Below are positions 48,599 through 57,677 of a stretch of 64,000 nucleotides of DNA, one piece after another. The DNA is taken from the NCBI RefSeq assembly GCF_019039255.1, contig NZ_CP077062.1, positions 1,302,001 to 1,366,000 of the forward strand, given 5' to 3'. The translations under genes were made by a program, and so were the position numbers. The first letter of the stretch is position 1. Every line of letters starts with the position of its first letter. Origin of the DNA: Nocardioides panacis (GTDB lineage Bacteria > Actinomycetota > Actinomycetes > Propionibacteriales > Nocardioidaceae). The notes beneath the pieces are model-generated. The model saw only the letters and a program-made list of their open reading frames with translations, was not told the origin of the DNA and did not search any database.

Positions 48599-49561
48599 AT
48601 GCTCAGCAACGTGGCCGTCCTGGCCTTCGACGGCGTGGCCCCCTTCGAGCTCGGCGTGCTGCACGAGGCGTGGGGCTCCGACCGCTCCGACGAGGGCCTC
48701 CCGGTGCTCGACTTCGCGGTCTGCGCGCCCGGCGGTCGCCCGGTCACCACCGAGGCCGGGTTCGGCATCACCGTCGAGCACGACCTCGGCCGCGCCGAGG
48801 AGGCCGACCTGATCGCGGTGCCGGCCGGCGGCGGCGCCGACGTGCCCGACTGCGTCCTGGACACCCTCCGGGCCGGCCACGAGCGGGGGGCCCGGATCCT
48901 GTCGCTGTGCACCGGCGCCTTCGTGCTGGGCGAGGCCGGGCTGCTCGACGGTCGCTCCTGCACCACGCACTGGCGGCACAGCGACGAGCTGGCCCGCCGG
49001 TTCCCGCTCGCCCGGGTCGAGCCCGAGGTGCTGTACGTCGACGACGACCGCGTGCTCACCAGCGCCGGCACCGCCGCGGGCATCGACGCGTGCCTGTACC
49101 TCTGGCGCCAGGAGTTCGGCGCCGCGGCCGCGTCCACCGTCGCCCGCCGGATGGTCGTGCCGCCGCAGCGCGCGGGCGGCCAGGCGCAGTACATCCGCAC
49201 CCCGGTGCCCGACTGCGACGCCGAGACGCTGGGTCCGCTGCTGGTCTGGATGACCACGCACCTGGACGAGCAGCACACCGTCGAGTCGCTCGCCCGCGAC
49301 GCCAGCATGTCGCCGCGCACCTTCGCGCGCCGGTTCCGCGCCGAGACCGGGACCACCCCGCACGCCTGGATCACCAGCCAGCGGGTGCTGCGCGCCGAGG
49401 AGCTGCTGGAGACCACGGACCAGTCGGTGGACCGGATCGCCGAGGAGGTCGGCTTCGGCACCGCGGCGATGCTGCGCCACCACTTCACCAAGGCCCGCTC
49501 GGTCAGCCCGCAGCAGTACCGCCGGACCTTCAGCAGCCTGGACCAGCGTCGCGTGAGCTGA
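48599..49561 (+). CDS. GlxA-family AraC-type transcriptional regulator (DJ-1/PfpI + HTH)
   Basis: A 320-residue regulator: N-terminal DJ-1/PfpI-like domain (VAVLAFDGVAPFELGVLHEA; AVPAGGGADVP; ILSLCTGAFVLGEAGLLDG, with the Cys at the nucleophile-elbow position) and a C-terminal AraC double HTH (VESLARDASMSPRTFARRFR; VDRIAEEVGFGTAAMLRHHF). In this family the first domain senses a ligand and is not usually an enzyme. The start at ATG 48599 follows a CATCCT hexamer by 6 nt. The target is probably the divergent small gene and itself. Confidence 0.88.
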   Translation: MLSNVAVLAFDGVAPFELGVLHEAWGSDRSDEGLPVLDFAVCAPGGRPVTTEAGFGITVEHDLGRAEEADLIAVPAGGGADVPDCVLDTLRAGHERGARILSLCTGAFVLGEAGLLDGRSCTTHWRHSDELARRFPLARVEPEVLYVDDDRVLTSAGTAAGIDACLYLWRQEFGAAAASTVARRMVVPPQRAGGQAQYIRTPVPDCDAETLGPLLVWMTTHLDEQHTVESLARDASMSPRTFARRFRAETGTTPHAWITSQRVLRAEELLETTDQSVDRIAEEVGFGTAAMLRHHFTKARSVSPQQYRRTFSSLDQRRVS

Positions 49562-49678
49562 GCCGGACGGGGCACCGGGTCGAGGCCTGCCCGTGGGGAC
49601 CCATCCGCGCCGAGGACGGCTTCGAACGTCCTACATGACCGATCCTGCTGACGGAGCAGGGCGTCGGAGGAGAGTCCT

Positions 49679-50596
49679 GTGTCTGAGTCACCGATGATCG
49701 AGTCGAGCGAGCACCCGATGGTGGTCAGCGCCATCGCCCGGCTGGCCACCCAGGGCGGCTGGGCGCGGATGCTCGCGGGCAAGCCGCTCGAGGACGAGCT
49801 GGACCTGAACGACGCCGAGCTGCTGGTCGCCGCGCAGGTGCTGCGCCGCAACCCCGACGACACCCTCGAGCCGGTCGACACCCACCCGTGGTACTTCGAC
49901 CCGGTCTCGCTGGCCGGCGGTCTGGTCTCCTACCTGCGGCGGGCGCTCCGGCACGCCGAGGGGGGTACGGCGGGCTGGACCGCCGAGGACCTCGACATCG
50001 TCGTCGCCCAGGGCCGCGGCAGCGTGGCGGCCGCGACCGCCATCGGCGAGGGGATGCTGCCGCAGATGGCCGCGGCGCACGCGGCGTTCCTGGACGGCAC
50101 CGCGCGCTTCCTGGACGTCGGGGTCGGGATCGGTGCGGTGTCCGGGCGGCTGTGCCAGATGTTCCCGGGGGTGACCGCGGTGGGCCTCGACGTGCTCGCC
50201 CCGGTCCTCGACGTGGCCCGGCGCGAGCTGTCGGACGCGGACCTGGCGCACCGGGTCGAGCTGCGGCTGCAGTCGGTGGCCGACCTGCACGACGTGGACG
50301 CGTTCGACCTCGCCTGGCTGCCGCAGGCGTTCATCCCGCGCGCGGACCTGGCCCGCGGGCTGCACGGGGTGTTCCGGGCGCTGCGCAGCGACCGCTGGGT
50401 GGTCTCGCCGGTGATGGCGGCGCCGGGGGAGGCCGACCCGTTCCAGCGGGCCGTGCACGCGCACGGCGCGCACCTGACCGGGGGCGGTCCGATCAGCGTC
50501 GAGGAGGTCACCGGGCTGATGGACGAGGCCGGGTTCGCCGACGTGCGCGCCCACGACCACGGCGGCCAGGTCGTGATGTGGGGCCGCCGGCCCTGA
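49679..50596 (+). CDS. Class I SAM-dependent methyltransferase
   Basis: A 305-residue protein with an N-terminal helical region (about 100 residues, VVSAIARLATQGGWARML) and a Rossmann methyltransferase core: RFLDVGVGIGAVSGRLCQMF (motif I), VTAVGLDVLAPVLDVARREL, and DAFDLAWLPQAFIP. The helical part resembles a winged-helix dimer domain of O-methyltransferases. GGAGGAG precedes GTG 49679. The substrate is unknown. It stands alone just before the amino-sugar locus. Confidence 0.82.
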   Translation: MSESPMIESSEHPMVVSAIARLATQGGWARMLAGKPLEDELDLNDAELLVAAQVLRRNPDDTLEPVDTHPWYFDPVSLAGGLVSYLRRALRHAEGGTAGWTAEDLDIVVAQGRGSVAAATAIGEGMLPQMAAAHAAFLDGTARFLDVGVGIGAVSGRLCQMFPGVTAVGLDVLAPVLDVARRELSDADLAHRVELRLQSVADLHDVDAFDLAWLPQAFIPRADLARGLHGVFRALRSDRWVVSPVMAAPGEADPFQRAVHAHGAHLTGGGPISVEEVTGLMDEAGFADVRAHDHGGQVVMWGRRP

Positions 50597-50600
50597 GGCC

Positions 50601-50640
50601 TTGACAGCGCGGCACCCGACGGGTTGTCTGGTCTAGGCCA
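50601..50640 (+). promoter_or_regulatory. Promoter with DasR-like operator 1 (TGGTCTAGGCCA)
   Basis: A perfect -35 TTGACA (50601-50606), 17 bases, then TTGTCT (50624-50629) as -10. The operator 50629-50640 differs by one base from TGGTCTAGACCA, the core of the Streptomyces DasR site, and overlaps the -10 end and start point, an ideal place for repression. Confidence 0.75.
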
Positions 50641-50670
50641 TTGGTTCACTCGTCTCGGGGTGTGTTCATC

Positions 50671-52263
50671 GTGCGATCGCGTCCGTCCGTCCTCGTCCTG
50701 CTGCTCGTCGCGGCCCTGTTGCCCCTCGGGGCGGTCCGCGCGGCCGCCGACCCGGCGCGCACCTGCCCGGTCGACCCGTCGGCCCCGGCCCGGCAGCTGC
50801 GCGCCGAGTGGATCGCCTCGGTGGCGAACATCGACTGGCCCTCCCGGCCGGGGCTGACCCCCGACCGGCAGCGCGCCGAGCTGCGCGGGCTCTACGACGA
50901 CGCGGTCGACACCGGCCTGAACGCGGTCGTCGTCCAGGTCCGGCCGACCGCCGACACGTTCTGGCCCTCGCGCCTGGAGCCCTGGTCGACGTACCTCACG
51001 GGCACGCCGGGCCGCGACCCCGGCTACGACCCGCTGGCCTTCGCGGTCCGCGAGGCGCACGCGCGCAACCTGGAGTTCCACGCCTGGTTCAACCCCTACC
51101 GCGTCTCGATGGGCACCGACCGCGGCGCCCTCGCGCCGGGCAGCCCGGCCGCCCGGCACCCGGACTGGGTGAGGTCCTACGGCGGCAAGCTGTACTACGA
51201 CCCGGGCCTGCCGCAGGTGCGGGCACTCACCGAGGACGTGATCCTCGAGGTGGTCCGCCGCTACGACGTGGACGCAGTGCACTTCGACGACTACTTCTAC
51301 CCCTACCCGGTCGCCGGGCAGGCCTTCGACGACGACGCCACGTTCGCGGCGCACGGCGCGGGCTTCCCCGACACCGCGCAGGGCCGCGCCGACTGGCGAC
51401 GGCACAACAACGACCTGCTGGTCTCCGACCTGGACCGGCGGGTGCACCGGGTCAAGCCGTGGGTGAAGCTGGGAGTGAGCCCGTTCGCGGTGTGGCGCAA
51501 CCGGGCCACCGACCCGCGCGGCAGCGCGACGACCGCCGGCGCGCAGACCTACGACGACCTCTACGCCGACACCCGCAGGTGGGTGCGCCAGGAGTGGCTC
51601 GACTACATCGCCCCGCAGGTCTACTGGAACATCGGCTTCGCCCCGGCGGACTACGGCGTGCTCGTCCCCTGGTGGGCCGACCAGGTCCGCGGCACCGACG
51701 TGCAGCTCTACGTCGGCCAGGCGACGTACAAGGTGGGCACCTCGACCCAGGACCCCGCCTGGAGCGACCCGGCCGAGATGACCAGGCACCTCGCCTTCGA
51801 CCGCACGGTGCCCGAGGTGGACGGCGACGTCTACTTCTCGGCCAAGGACGTCCGCGCCGACCGGCTCGGGCACATGGACCGGGTGCGGGCCGACCACTAC
51901 CGGCACCCGGCGATCGTCCCGGTCACCGCCGGCGTCCCCGGCCGCGCCCCGCGGCCGGTCACCCACCTGACCGCCCGGCGCACGTCGGCCGGGGTGGCCG
52001 TGACCTGGCGCGGCACCGGCTCGTCGTACGCCGTCTACCGGGTCGCGGGACGCGCCGACCGCTGCACCACCGCCGACGCCACGCACCTGGTGGCCACCGT
52101 GCACGCCACCGGCCACGGCACGCAGAGGTCCCGGGGGCCGCAGAGGTACGTCGACCGGGCACCGGTCGCGGGCCGGGCCACCTACGTCGTCACCGCGCTG
52201 GACCGGGCCTACCGGGAGAGCCGGTCGCGTGCCACCCGCGGATGCTGTACGAATCGACCATGA
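50671..52263 (+). CDS. Secreted GHL10 / DUF187 glycoside hydrolase-like protein (DigH/YngK type)
   Basis: About 530 residues: signal peptide (VLVLLLVAALLPLGAVRAAA), a TIM-barrel GHL10 domain with AEWIASVANIDWPSRPGL, NAVVVQVRPTADTFWPS, FHAWFNPYRVS, VDAVHFDDYFYPYP and YIAPQVYWNIGF, and a C-terminal fibronectin-like beta domain (THLTARRTSAGVAVTWRG). E. coli DigH of this family cuts denuded peptidoglycan glycan strands. GTG 50671 has CGGGG upstream; TTG 50641 would extend it. It is preceded by DasR-like operator 1 and overlaps the dasR-like ATG by 4 bases. Confidence 0.85.
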   Translation: MRSRPSVLVLLLVAALLPLGAVRAAADPARTCPVDPSAPARQLRAEWIASVANIDWPSRPGLTPDRQRAELRGLYDDAVDTGLNAVVVQVRPTADTFWPSRLEPWSTYLTGTPGRDPGYDPLAFAVREAHARNLEFHAWFNPYRVSMGTDRGALAPGSPAARHPDWVRSYGGKLYYDPGLPQVRALTEDVILEVVRRYDVDAVHFDDYFYPYPVAGQAFDDDATFAAHGAGFPDTAQGRADWRRHNNDLLVSDLDRRVHRVKPWVKLGVSPFAVWRNRATDPRGSATTAGAQTYDDLYADTRRWVRQEWLDYIAPQVYWNIGFAPADYGVLVPWWADQVRGTDVQLYVGQATYKVGTSTQDPAWSDPAEMTRHLAFDRTVPEVDGDVYFSAKDVRADRLGHMDRVRADHYRHPAIVPVTAGVPGRAPRPVTHLTARRTSAGVAVTWRGTGSSYAVYRVAGRADRCTTADATHLVATVHATGHGTQRSRGPQRYVDRAPVAGRATYVVTALDRAYRESRSRATRGCCTNRP

Positions 52264-53000
52264 CCACCGTGCAGAACGGGCCGGGCTCGGCCAAGCAGGA
52301 GCTGCTGCGCGCGCGCCTGGAGGGGATGATCGCCGGGCTCGTCCCGGGGGAGCCGCTGCCCGCCGAGCGGGACCTCGCCCGGGACCTCGGGGTGGCCAGG
52401 ATGACCCTGCGCCGCGCGGTCGACGGCCTCGTCGAGGAGAAGCGGCTGATCCGCCGGCGCGGGTCGGGGACCTTCGTCGCCGGCGCCAAGGTCAGCCAGC
52501 GCCTCGCGGCCACGTCGTTCTCCGCGGACATGCGGGCCCGCGGCCTGCGCCCCGGCAGCCACACCGTCGAGTCGCGGCGGTTCCCGGCCGGGATGATGCT
52601 CGCGGCGCTGCTCGACGTGCCGCCGCAGACCGACGTGCTGTTCGTGCGCCGGCTCCGGCTGGCCGACGACGTGCCGATGGCCCTGGAGGACCTGCACGTG
52701 CCGGCGACCGTCGCGCCCGGCCTGACGGGGGAGGACCTGGAGAGCGCGTCCTTCTACGACCTGCTGGCCCGGCGGTTCGACGACCCCGTGGTGGCCGGCA
52801 CGCAGACCGTGGAGCCGGCGCTGGCCGGCGCCGACGAGGCCGCCCTGCTCGGCGTGCCCGAGGGGTCGCCGGTGTTCCTGTTCGAGCGCACCTCGCGGGT
52901 CCGCAGCGGCGGCGTGGCGGAGTTCGTGCGGTCGACGTACCGCGGGGACCGTTACCGGATCGTGGTGGACATCTTCCCGCCCGACGGCCCGGCCTCTTGA
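52260..53000 (+). CDS. dasR: GntR/HutC-family regulator, DasR-like
   Basis: A 246-residue GntR regulator with an N-terminal winged helix (GEPLPAERDLARDLGVARMT; RAVDGLVEEKRLIRRRGSGTF) and a UTRA effector domain (FVRRLRLADDVPMALEDLHV; SPVFLFERTSR; EFVRSTYRGDRYRIVVD). DasR of Streptomyces senses glucosamine-6-phosphate and controls GlcNAc and chitin use. Here the gene is followed by a DasABC-like importer and GH3 enzyme, as in the Streptomyces das locus, and two das-type operators flank it. ATG 52260 overlaps the hydrolase stop. Orthology to DasR is inferred from order and sites. Confidence 0.85.
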   Translation: MTTVQNGPGSAKQELLRARLEGMIAGLVPGEPLPAERDLARDLGVARMTLRRAVDGLVEEKRLIRRRGSGTFVAGAKVSQRLAATSFSADMRARGLRPGSHTVESRRFPAGMMLAALLDVPPQTDVLFVRRLRLADDVPMALEDLHVPATVAPGLTGEDLESASFYDLLARRFDDPVVAGTQTVEPALAGADEAALLGVPEGSPVFLFERTSRVRSGGVAEFVRSTYRGDRYRIVVDIFPPDGPAS

Positions 53001-53033
53001 CGCCGGTCGTTCCGGCCCCACAGAATCGACCAT

Positions 53034-53045
53034 AGGTCTAGACCT
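53034..53045. promoter_or_regulatory. DasR-like operator 2 (AGGTCTAGACCT)
   Basis: A perfect 12-bp palindrome with the DasR core GGTCTAGACC, in the gap before the binding-protein gene. TTGACG at 52997 and CAGAAT at 53021 form a possible promoter just upstream, so the site would overlap the start of transcription. Confidence 0.75.
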
Positions 53046-53102
53046 CTGGTACAAAGCCCCGCCTCCACTCTCGGGACGCGGCACGGACGAAAGGGTGCGC
53101 AC

Positions 53103-54419
53103 ATGTTGGTGACCAGGAAGGCGGGACGGCTCGCGGTCGGTCTCGCCGCGTTGAGCCTCACGGTGGCGGCCTGCGGAGGGGGCTCCTCCGACAGCGGCGC
53201 GATCTCCGACTCCACGGGCAAGGTCGACGGGGCCGGCAAGTCGCTGTCGGTCTGGATCATGGAGGGCACCAACCCCGACGCCAAGCCGTTCTTCTCCGGT
53301 GTCTCGGCGGCCTTCAAGAAGGAGACCGGCGCGACGCTCGACGTGCAGTACGTCCCCTGGGCCGAGGCGCACGACAAGTTCGTGAACTCGATCGCCGGCG
53401 GCACCACCCCCGACGTCGCCGAGGTGGGCACCACCTGGACCCCCGAGTTCGCCGACGCGGGCGCGCTCGCCGACCTGTCCCCGGCGGTGAAGCAGGCCGG
53501 CCTCGACGGCGACCTGGTCCCCGGGCTGGTCGACGCCGGCACCGTGGACGGCAAGCTCTACGGCATGCCGTGGTACGCCGGCGTCCGCTCGGTGATCTAC
53601 CGCACCGACGTGTTCGAGAAGGCCGGCGTGAAGCCGCCCACCACCTGGGACGAGCTGGTCGAGGTCGGCGACACGCTCAAGGCCAAGGACCCGAAGATGA
53701 TCACGTTCCCGGTCGCCGGGGACAGCGAGTACGGCGTCTACCCGTTCATCTGGGGCAACCAGGGCAAGATCGCCGAGCAGGACGGCAGCTCCTGGAAGAG
53801 CGACATCAGCTCGAGCGAGGCCCGGAAGGGCATCGACTTCTACACCGGCCTGGCGACCGAGCACGGCTTCTCCAGCCCGGCGGCGACCACCTGGGACGAG
53901 GCGGACCTCTCCGACGCGTTCTCCCGCGGCGACGTGGCGATGATGATCGCCGGCAGCTGGACCCCGGGCGCGCTGGTCGAGGCGAACCCCGACCTCAAGG
54001 GCAAGATCGGCGCCTTCCCGATCCCCGGTCCCGACGGGGGAGTCGCCCCGTCGTTCCTCGGCGGCTCGCACCTCGGGGTCTTCGAGACCGCCAAGGACAA
54101 GGACCTCGCCTGGTCGTTCGTCAAGCTGATGAGCACCGGCACGTTCGCCCAGCAGTGGGGTGAGCAGTCCGGCTTCTTCCCGGGCACGAAGTCGCTGCTC
54201 GACCAGGTGCAGCAGGAGAACGACCCGGTCGTCGCGCCCTTCGCCACCCAGATGGTCGAGGGCGGCGCGAGCCTCCCGGTGACCCCGCTCTACGGCCAGG
54301 TCCAGGGCAAGAAGACCGTCTCGGCCATGCTCCAGTCGATCCTGTCCGGCAAGGCGTCGGTCGCCGACGCCACGGACAAGGCGGCCACGGAGATGGACGA
54401 CATCTTCGCCAAGGGATGA
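53103..54419 (+). CDS. dasA: Sugar ABC transporter substrate-binding lipoprotein (DasA/NgcE-like)
   Basis: A 438-residue family 1 solute-binding protein. The signal peptide ends in a lipobox with C24 (LTVAACGGG), so it is tethered outside the membrane. The mature protein has the family pattern (SLSVWIMEGTNPDAKPFF; VPWAEAHDKFVNSIAGGTTP; GMPWYAGVRSVIYRTDVFE; FLGGSHLGVF). DasA binds chitobiose in Streptomyces; the ligand here could be chitobiose, GlcNAc or a GlcNAc-MurNAc disaccharide, which fits the later genes better. AAAGGG precedes the ATG. Confidence 0.88.
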   Translation: MLVTRKAGRLAVGLAALSLTVAACGGGSSDSGAISDSTGKVDGAGKSLSVWIMEGTNPDAKPFFSGVSAAFKKETGATLDVQYVPWAEAHDKFVNSIAGGTTPDVAEVGTTWTPEFADAGALADLSPAVKQAGLDGDLVPGLVDAGTVDGKLYGMPWYAGVRSVIYRTDVFEKAGVKPPTTWDELVEVGDTLKAKDPKMITFPVAGDSEYGVYPFIWGNQGKIAEQDGSSWKSDISSSEARKGIDFYTGLATEHGFSSPAATTWDEADLSDAFSRGDVAMMIAGSWTPGALVEANPDLKGKIGAFPIPGPDGGVAPSFLGGSHLGVFETAKDKDLAWSFVKLMSTGTFAQQWGEQSGFFPGTKSLLDQVQQENDPVVAPFATQMVEGGASLPVTPLYGQVQGKKTVSAMLQSILSGKASVADATDKAATEMDDIFAKG

Positions 54420-55399
54420 CGGCTACCGCGACGCCGCCGCGGCAGGCGCAGCCCGGGGGCCGGCACCCCCGGCCGCGCCGGTCGCGGCGGCCGGAGTCCG
54501 GCGGCCGGCTGACCCCCGGCTGGCTGCCCTGGCTGCTCCAGGCCCCGGCGCTGGTGGTGCTCGGCGGCCTGCTGCTCTACCCGCTCTACCGGGTCGGGGT
54601 CCTGGCCTTCGAGGACTTCGGGCTGCGCGAGCTGGTCACCGGCCAGTCGTCGTGGGTCGGGCTGGCGAACTTCCGCGAGGTGCTGACCGACCCGCTGCTG
54701 TGGAAGGTGGCGCTGCCGAACACCGTGGTCTTCGCCGCGGTCAACGTCACCCTCACGGTCACCCTGGGCACGCTGGTGGCGCTGCTGCTGGTCCGGCTGG
54801 GCCGCTGGGCGCGCGGCGTGCTGACCAGCGCGATCATGGTCGCCTGGGCGATGCCCGCGGTGACCGGCACCTACGTGTGGGTGTTCCTGTTCGACGCCCG
54901 CGACGGCGCGGTGATGCGGGCCCTCGGCGCCCTCGGCCTGATCGACCCGGCGGCGACCAACTGGTTCACCGAACGGCTGCCGTTCTACGGCATCGCCACC
55001 CTCAACGTCGTGCACCACGGCTTCCCGTTCGTGGCGGTCACCGTGCTGGCCGGGCTGATGACGCTGCCCAAGGACACCCTGGAGGCGGCCGCGCTCGACG
55101 GCGCCGGCGCCTGGAAGCGGTTCTGGCACGTCACCGTCCCGCTGCTCAAGCCGGTGTTCGCCGTGGTCACGATCCTCTCGACGATCTGGGACTTCAAGGT
55201 GTTCACGCAGATCTACCTGATGCCGGGCGGCTCCGGCACCAACCGCGACGTGCTGAACCTCGGCACCTGGTCCTACATCACGGCGATCTCGCAGAACCGC
55301 TACGGGCTCGGCGCCGCCATCGCGGTGCTGCTCACCCTGCTGCTGCTGGTGATCACGCTGGTCTACCTCCGCACCCTGTTCAAGCAGGACGAGCTGTGA
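54416..55399 (+). CDS. dasB: Sugar ABC transporter permease 1 (DasB-like, MalF type)
   Basis: A 327-residue permease with six predicted helices (LLQAPALVVLGGLLLYPLY first) and the EAA loop LEAAALDGAGAWKRFWHVTV that docks the ATPase. A basic, Pro-rich N-terminus of about 40 residues precedes the first helix. It overlaps the binding-protein gene (ATGA) and the next permease (GTGA). It pairs with permease 2 to form the channel. Confidence 0.92.
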   Translation: MTATATPPRQAQPGGRHPRPRRSRRPESGGRLTPGWLPWLLQAPALVVLGGLLLYPLYRVGVLAFEDFGLRELVTGQSSWVGLANFREVLTDPLLWKVALPNTVVFAAVNVTLTVTLGTLVALLLVRLGRWARGVLTSAIMVAWAMPAVTGTYVWVFLFDARDGAVMRALGALGLIDPAATNWFTERLPFYGIATLNVVHHGFPFVAVTVLAGLMTLPKDTLEAAALDGAGAWKRFWHVTVPLLKPVFAVVTILSTIWDFKVFTQIYLMPGGSGTNRDVLNLGTWSYITAISQNRYGLGAAIAVLLTLLLLVITLVYLRTLFKQDEL

Positions 55400-56223
55400 G
55401 CCGCCCGACGGTGCGCTCCCGGGTCGGGCTGGGCCTCGGCTTCACCGCGGTCCTCGTCTTCAGCCTGTTCCCGGTCTTCGTGATGCTGTCGACGGCCGTC
55501 GACGCGCGCGCCAACGACGGCTCGCGCTCGCTGCTGCCGACCAGCCTCACCTGGGACAACTTCCGGTTCGTGCTCGACGAGGGCGGCTTCGCGACGTACC
55601 TGCGCAACTCGCTGGTGGTCGCGCTGTCCACGGTCGTGATCAGCGGGCTGCTGGCGCTGCTCGCCTCGGTGGCCGTCTCGCGGTTCCGGTTCCGGTTCCG
55701 CACCTCGGTGCTGGTGATGGTGCTCGTCGTGCAGATGGTCCCGCTCGAGGCGCTGGTGATCCCGCTGTTCATCCAGGCCAAGAACCTCGGGCTGCTCAAC
55801 CACCTGTTCGGCCTGGTGGTGGTGTACGTCGCGTTCTCGCTGCCGTTCGCGATCTGGACGTTGCGCGGCTTCGTGTCGGCCGTGCCGCGCGAGCTCGAGG
55901 AGGCGGCGTACGTCGACGGCGCGTCCTGGCCGCGGATGTTCTGGTCGGTGCTGCTGCCGCTCGTCGCGCCGGGGCTGGTCGCCACCAGCGTGTTCTCGTT
56001 CATCACCGCCTGGAACGAGTTCGTCTTCGCGATCACCTTCATGAACGACCAGGGCTCCTACACGGTCGCCGTCGGCCTGCGGCAGTTCTTCACCCAGTAC
56101 GGCACCAACTGGGGCGCGGTGATGGCGGGCTCCACGCTGATCACGCTGCCGGTGATGATCTTCTTCGTGATCGTGCAGCGCCGGCTGAGCGACGGCCTGG
56201 TGGCCGGCGCGGTGAAGGGATGA
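55396..56223 (+). CDS. dasC: Sugar ABC transporter permease 2 (DasC-like, MalG type)
   Basis: A 275-residue permease with six helices and the EAA loop ELEEAAYVDGASWPRMFWSV, plus the MalG-type SFITAWNEFVFAITFM near the end. GTG 55396 overlaps permease 1 and the stop overlaps the GH3 gene. No ATPase gene is present in the locus, so the importer must borrow a shared ATPase such as an MsiK-type protein, as DasABC does in Streptomyces. Confidence 0.92.
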   Translation: MSRPTVRSRVGLGLGFTAVLVFSLFPVFVMLSTAVDARANDGSRSLLPTSLTWDNFRFVLDEGGFATYLRNSLVVALSTVVISGLLALLASVAVSRFRFRFRTSVLVMVLVVQMVPLEALVIPLFIQAKNLGLLNHLFGLVVVYVAFSLPFAIWTLRGFVSAVPRELEEAAYVDGASWPRMFWSVLLPLVAPGLVATSVFSFITAWNEFVFAITFMNDQGSYTVAVGLRQFFTQYGTNWGAVMAGSTLITLPVMIFFVIVQRRLSDGLVAGAVKG

Positions 56224-57677
56224 GCACCCGCCGCCTGGCGCTGTCGGTGCTGCTGCCCGGCTTCCTGGGCACGACCGTGCCGGGCTGGCTGGGCGAGCGG
56301 CTCGCCGAGGGCCTCGCGGGGGTCTGCCTGTTCGGGCAGAACGTCGGGTCCGCGGAGCAGGTCAGGGCGCTGACCGGGGACCTGCACGCGGTGCGCCACG
56401 GCGTGCTGGTCGCCTCCGACGAGGAGGGCGGGTCGGTGACCCGGCTGGACGCGCGCGCCGGGTCCCCGTGGCCCGGGCACGCGACGCTGGGTGCCCTGGA
56501 CGACCCCGCGGCCACCTTCGAGGTGGCCGTCGGGCTGGGCGCGGCGGCCGCGGCCGCGGGCCTCGACCTGGTGCTGGCGCCGGTGCTCGACGTGAACAGC
56601 GAGCCGGACAACCCGGTGATCGGCGTGCGGTCGTTCGGGGCGACGCCCGACCTGGTGTCCCGGCACGGCGTCGCGTTCGTCACCGGCCTGGCCCGGGGCG
56701 GCGTCCTGGCCTGCGCCAAGCACTTCCCCGGCCACGGCGCCACCCGCACCGACTCCCACGTCGGGCTGCCCGTCGTCGACGTCGACCAGCGGACCTGGCG
56801 CGAGCGCGACCTCGCCCCGTTCGCCGCCGCGGTGCGGGCCGGGGTGCCCGCGGTGATGACCGCCCACGTCGTGGTCGGCGACGTCGACGACCGACCCGCG
56901 ACGCTGTCCCCCCGCGTGCTCGGGGTGCTCCGCGAGGACCTCGGGTTCGCCGGCGTCGTGGTCAGCGACGCGCTCGACATGCGGGCGATCTCGGCCGGCG
57001 TCGGCCGCGGCGAGGGCGCCGTGCTCGCGCTGGCCGCCGGGGTCGACCTGCTCTGCGTCGGGAACCCCGAGTTCCCCGACCCCTACGACGACGAGGCCGC
57101 CGTCGAGGAGGTCGTCGCCGCCGTCGAGCGTGCGGTCGCCGACGGACGGCTGCCGGTGGCCCGGCTCGAGGAGGCCTCCGCGCGGGTCGCGGCGCTGGCG
57201 ACGCGCGCCGCGGTCCCGGTCGCGCCCGCGGCGGCCGCGGACCTCGGCACCGCGGTGGCGGCGCGGGCCCTGCGGGTCTCCGGCGACGTACGGCTGGCGG
57301 ACCGGGCCGTCGTGCTCGTCCCGCGTGCGGCGGTGTCCTACGCCGCCGGGCGGACCGACTCCGCGCTGGTGAGCGGGCTCCGCTCGGCCCGGCCCGGCTG
57401 GCCGGTGCACGACGTGCGCGACCCCGACGAGGCCCGCGCAGCGGCGTCGGGCGCCGGGCCCGACGCCGGGCTCGAGGTGCTGCTCGTCGTCGAGGGCCGC
57501 CCCGACCCGTCGTACGCCGCCGTCGTCGCGGCCGTGCTGGCCGACCACCCCCGGGCCGTCGTCGTGTACGGCGGCCTGCCCACCCCCCACGACGCAGGAG
57601 GACGCACCGTGCACACCCACGGCACCGGAGCCGCGACCGCGGCAGCCACCCTGGACCTGATCCTGGGGGAGCGATGA
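56220..57677 (+). CDS. nagZ: Cytoplasmic GH3 beta-N-acetylglucosaminidase (NagZ/DasD-like)
   Basis: A 485-residue GH3 enzyme without a signal peptide, so it works on imported sugars. The NagZ signature KHFPGHGATRTDSHVGLP contains H168 and the general acid-base dyad D178-S-H180, and the nucleophile is D250 in VVVSDALDMRAI. LLPGFLGTTVPGW opens the barrel and a C-terminal Rossmann-like domain follows. NagZ removes GlcNAc from GlcNAc-anhydroMurNAc or GlcNAc-MurNAc; DasD, a GH3 enzyme, occupies the same place in the Streptomyces das locus. Confidence 0.93.
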   Translation: MSTRRLALSVLLPGFLGTTVPGWLGERLAEGLAGVCLFGQNVGSAEQVRALTGDLHAVRHGVLVASDEEGGSVTRLDARAGSPWPGHATLGALDDPAATFEVAVGLGAAAAAAGLDLVLAPVLDVNSEPDNPVIGVRSFGATPDLVSRHGVAFVTGLARGGVLACAKHFPGHGATRTDSHVGLPVVDVDQRTWRERDLAPFAAAVRAGVPAVMTAHVVVGDVDDRPATLSPRVLGVLREDLGFAGVVVSDALDMRAISAGVGRGEGAVLALAAGVDLLCVGNPEFPDPYDDEAAVEEVVAAVERAVADGRLPVARLEEASARVAALATRAAVPVAPAAAADLGTAVAARALRVSGDVRLADRAVVLVPRAAVSYAAGRTDSALVSGLRSARPGWPVHDVRDPDEARAAASGAGPDAGLEVLLVVEGRPDPSYAAVVAAVLADHPRAVVVYGGLPTPHDAGGRTVHTHGTGAATAAATLDLILGER

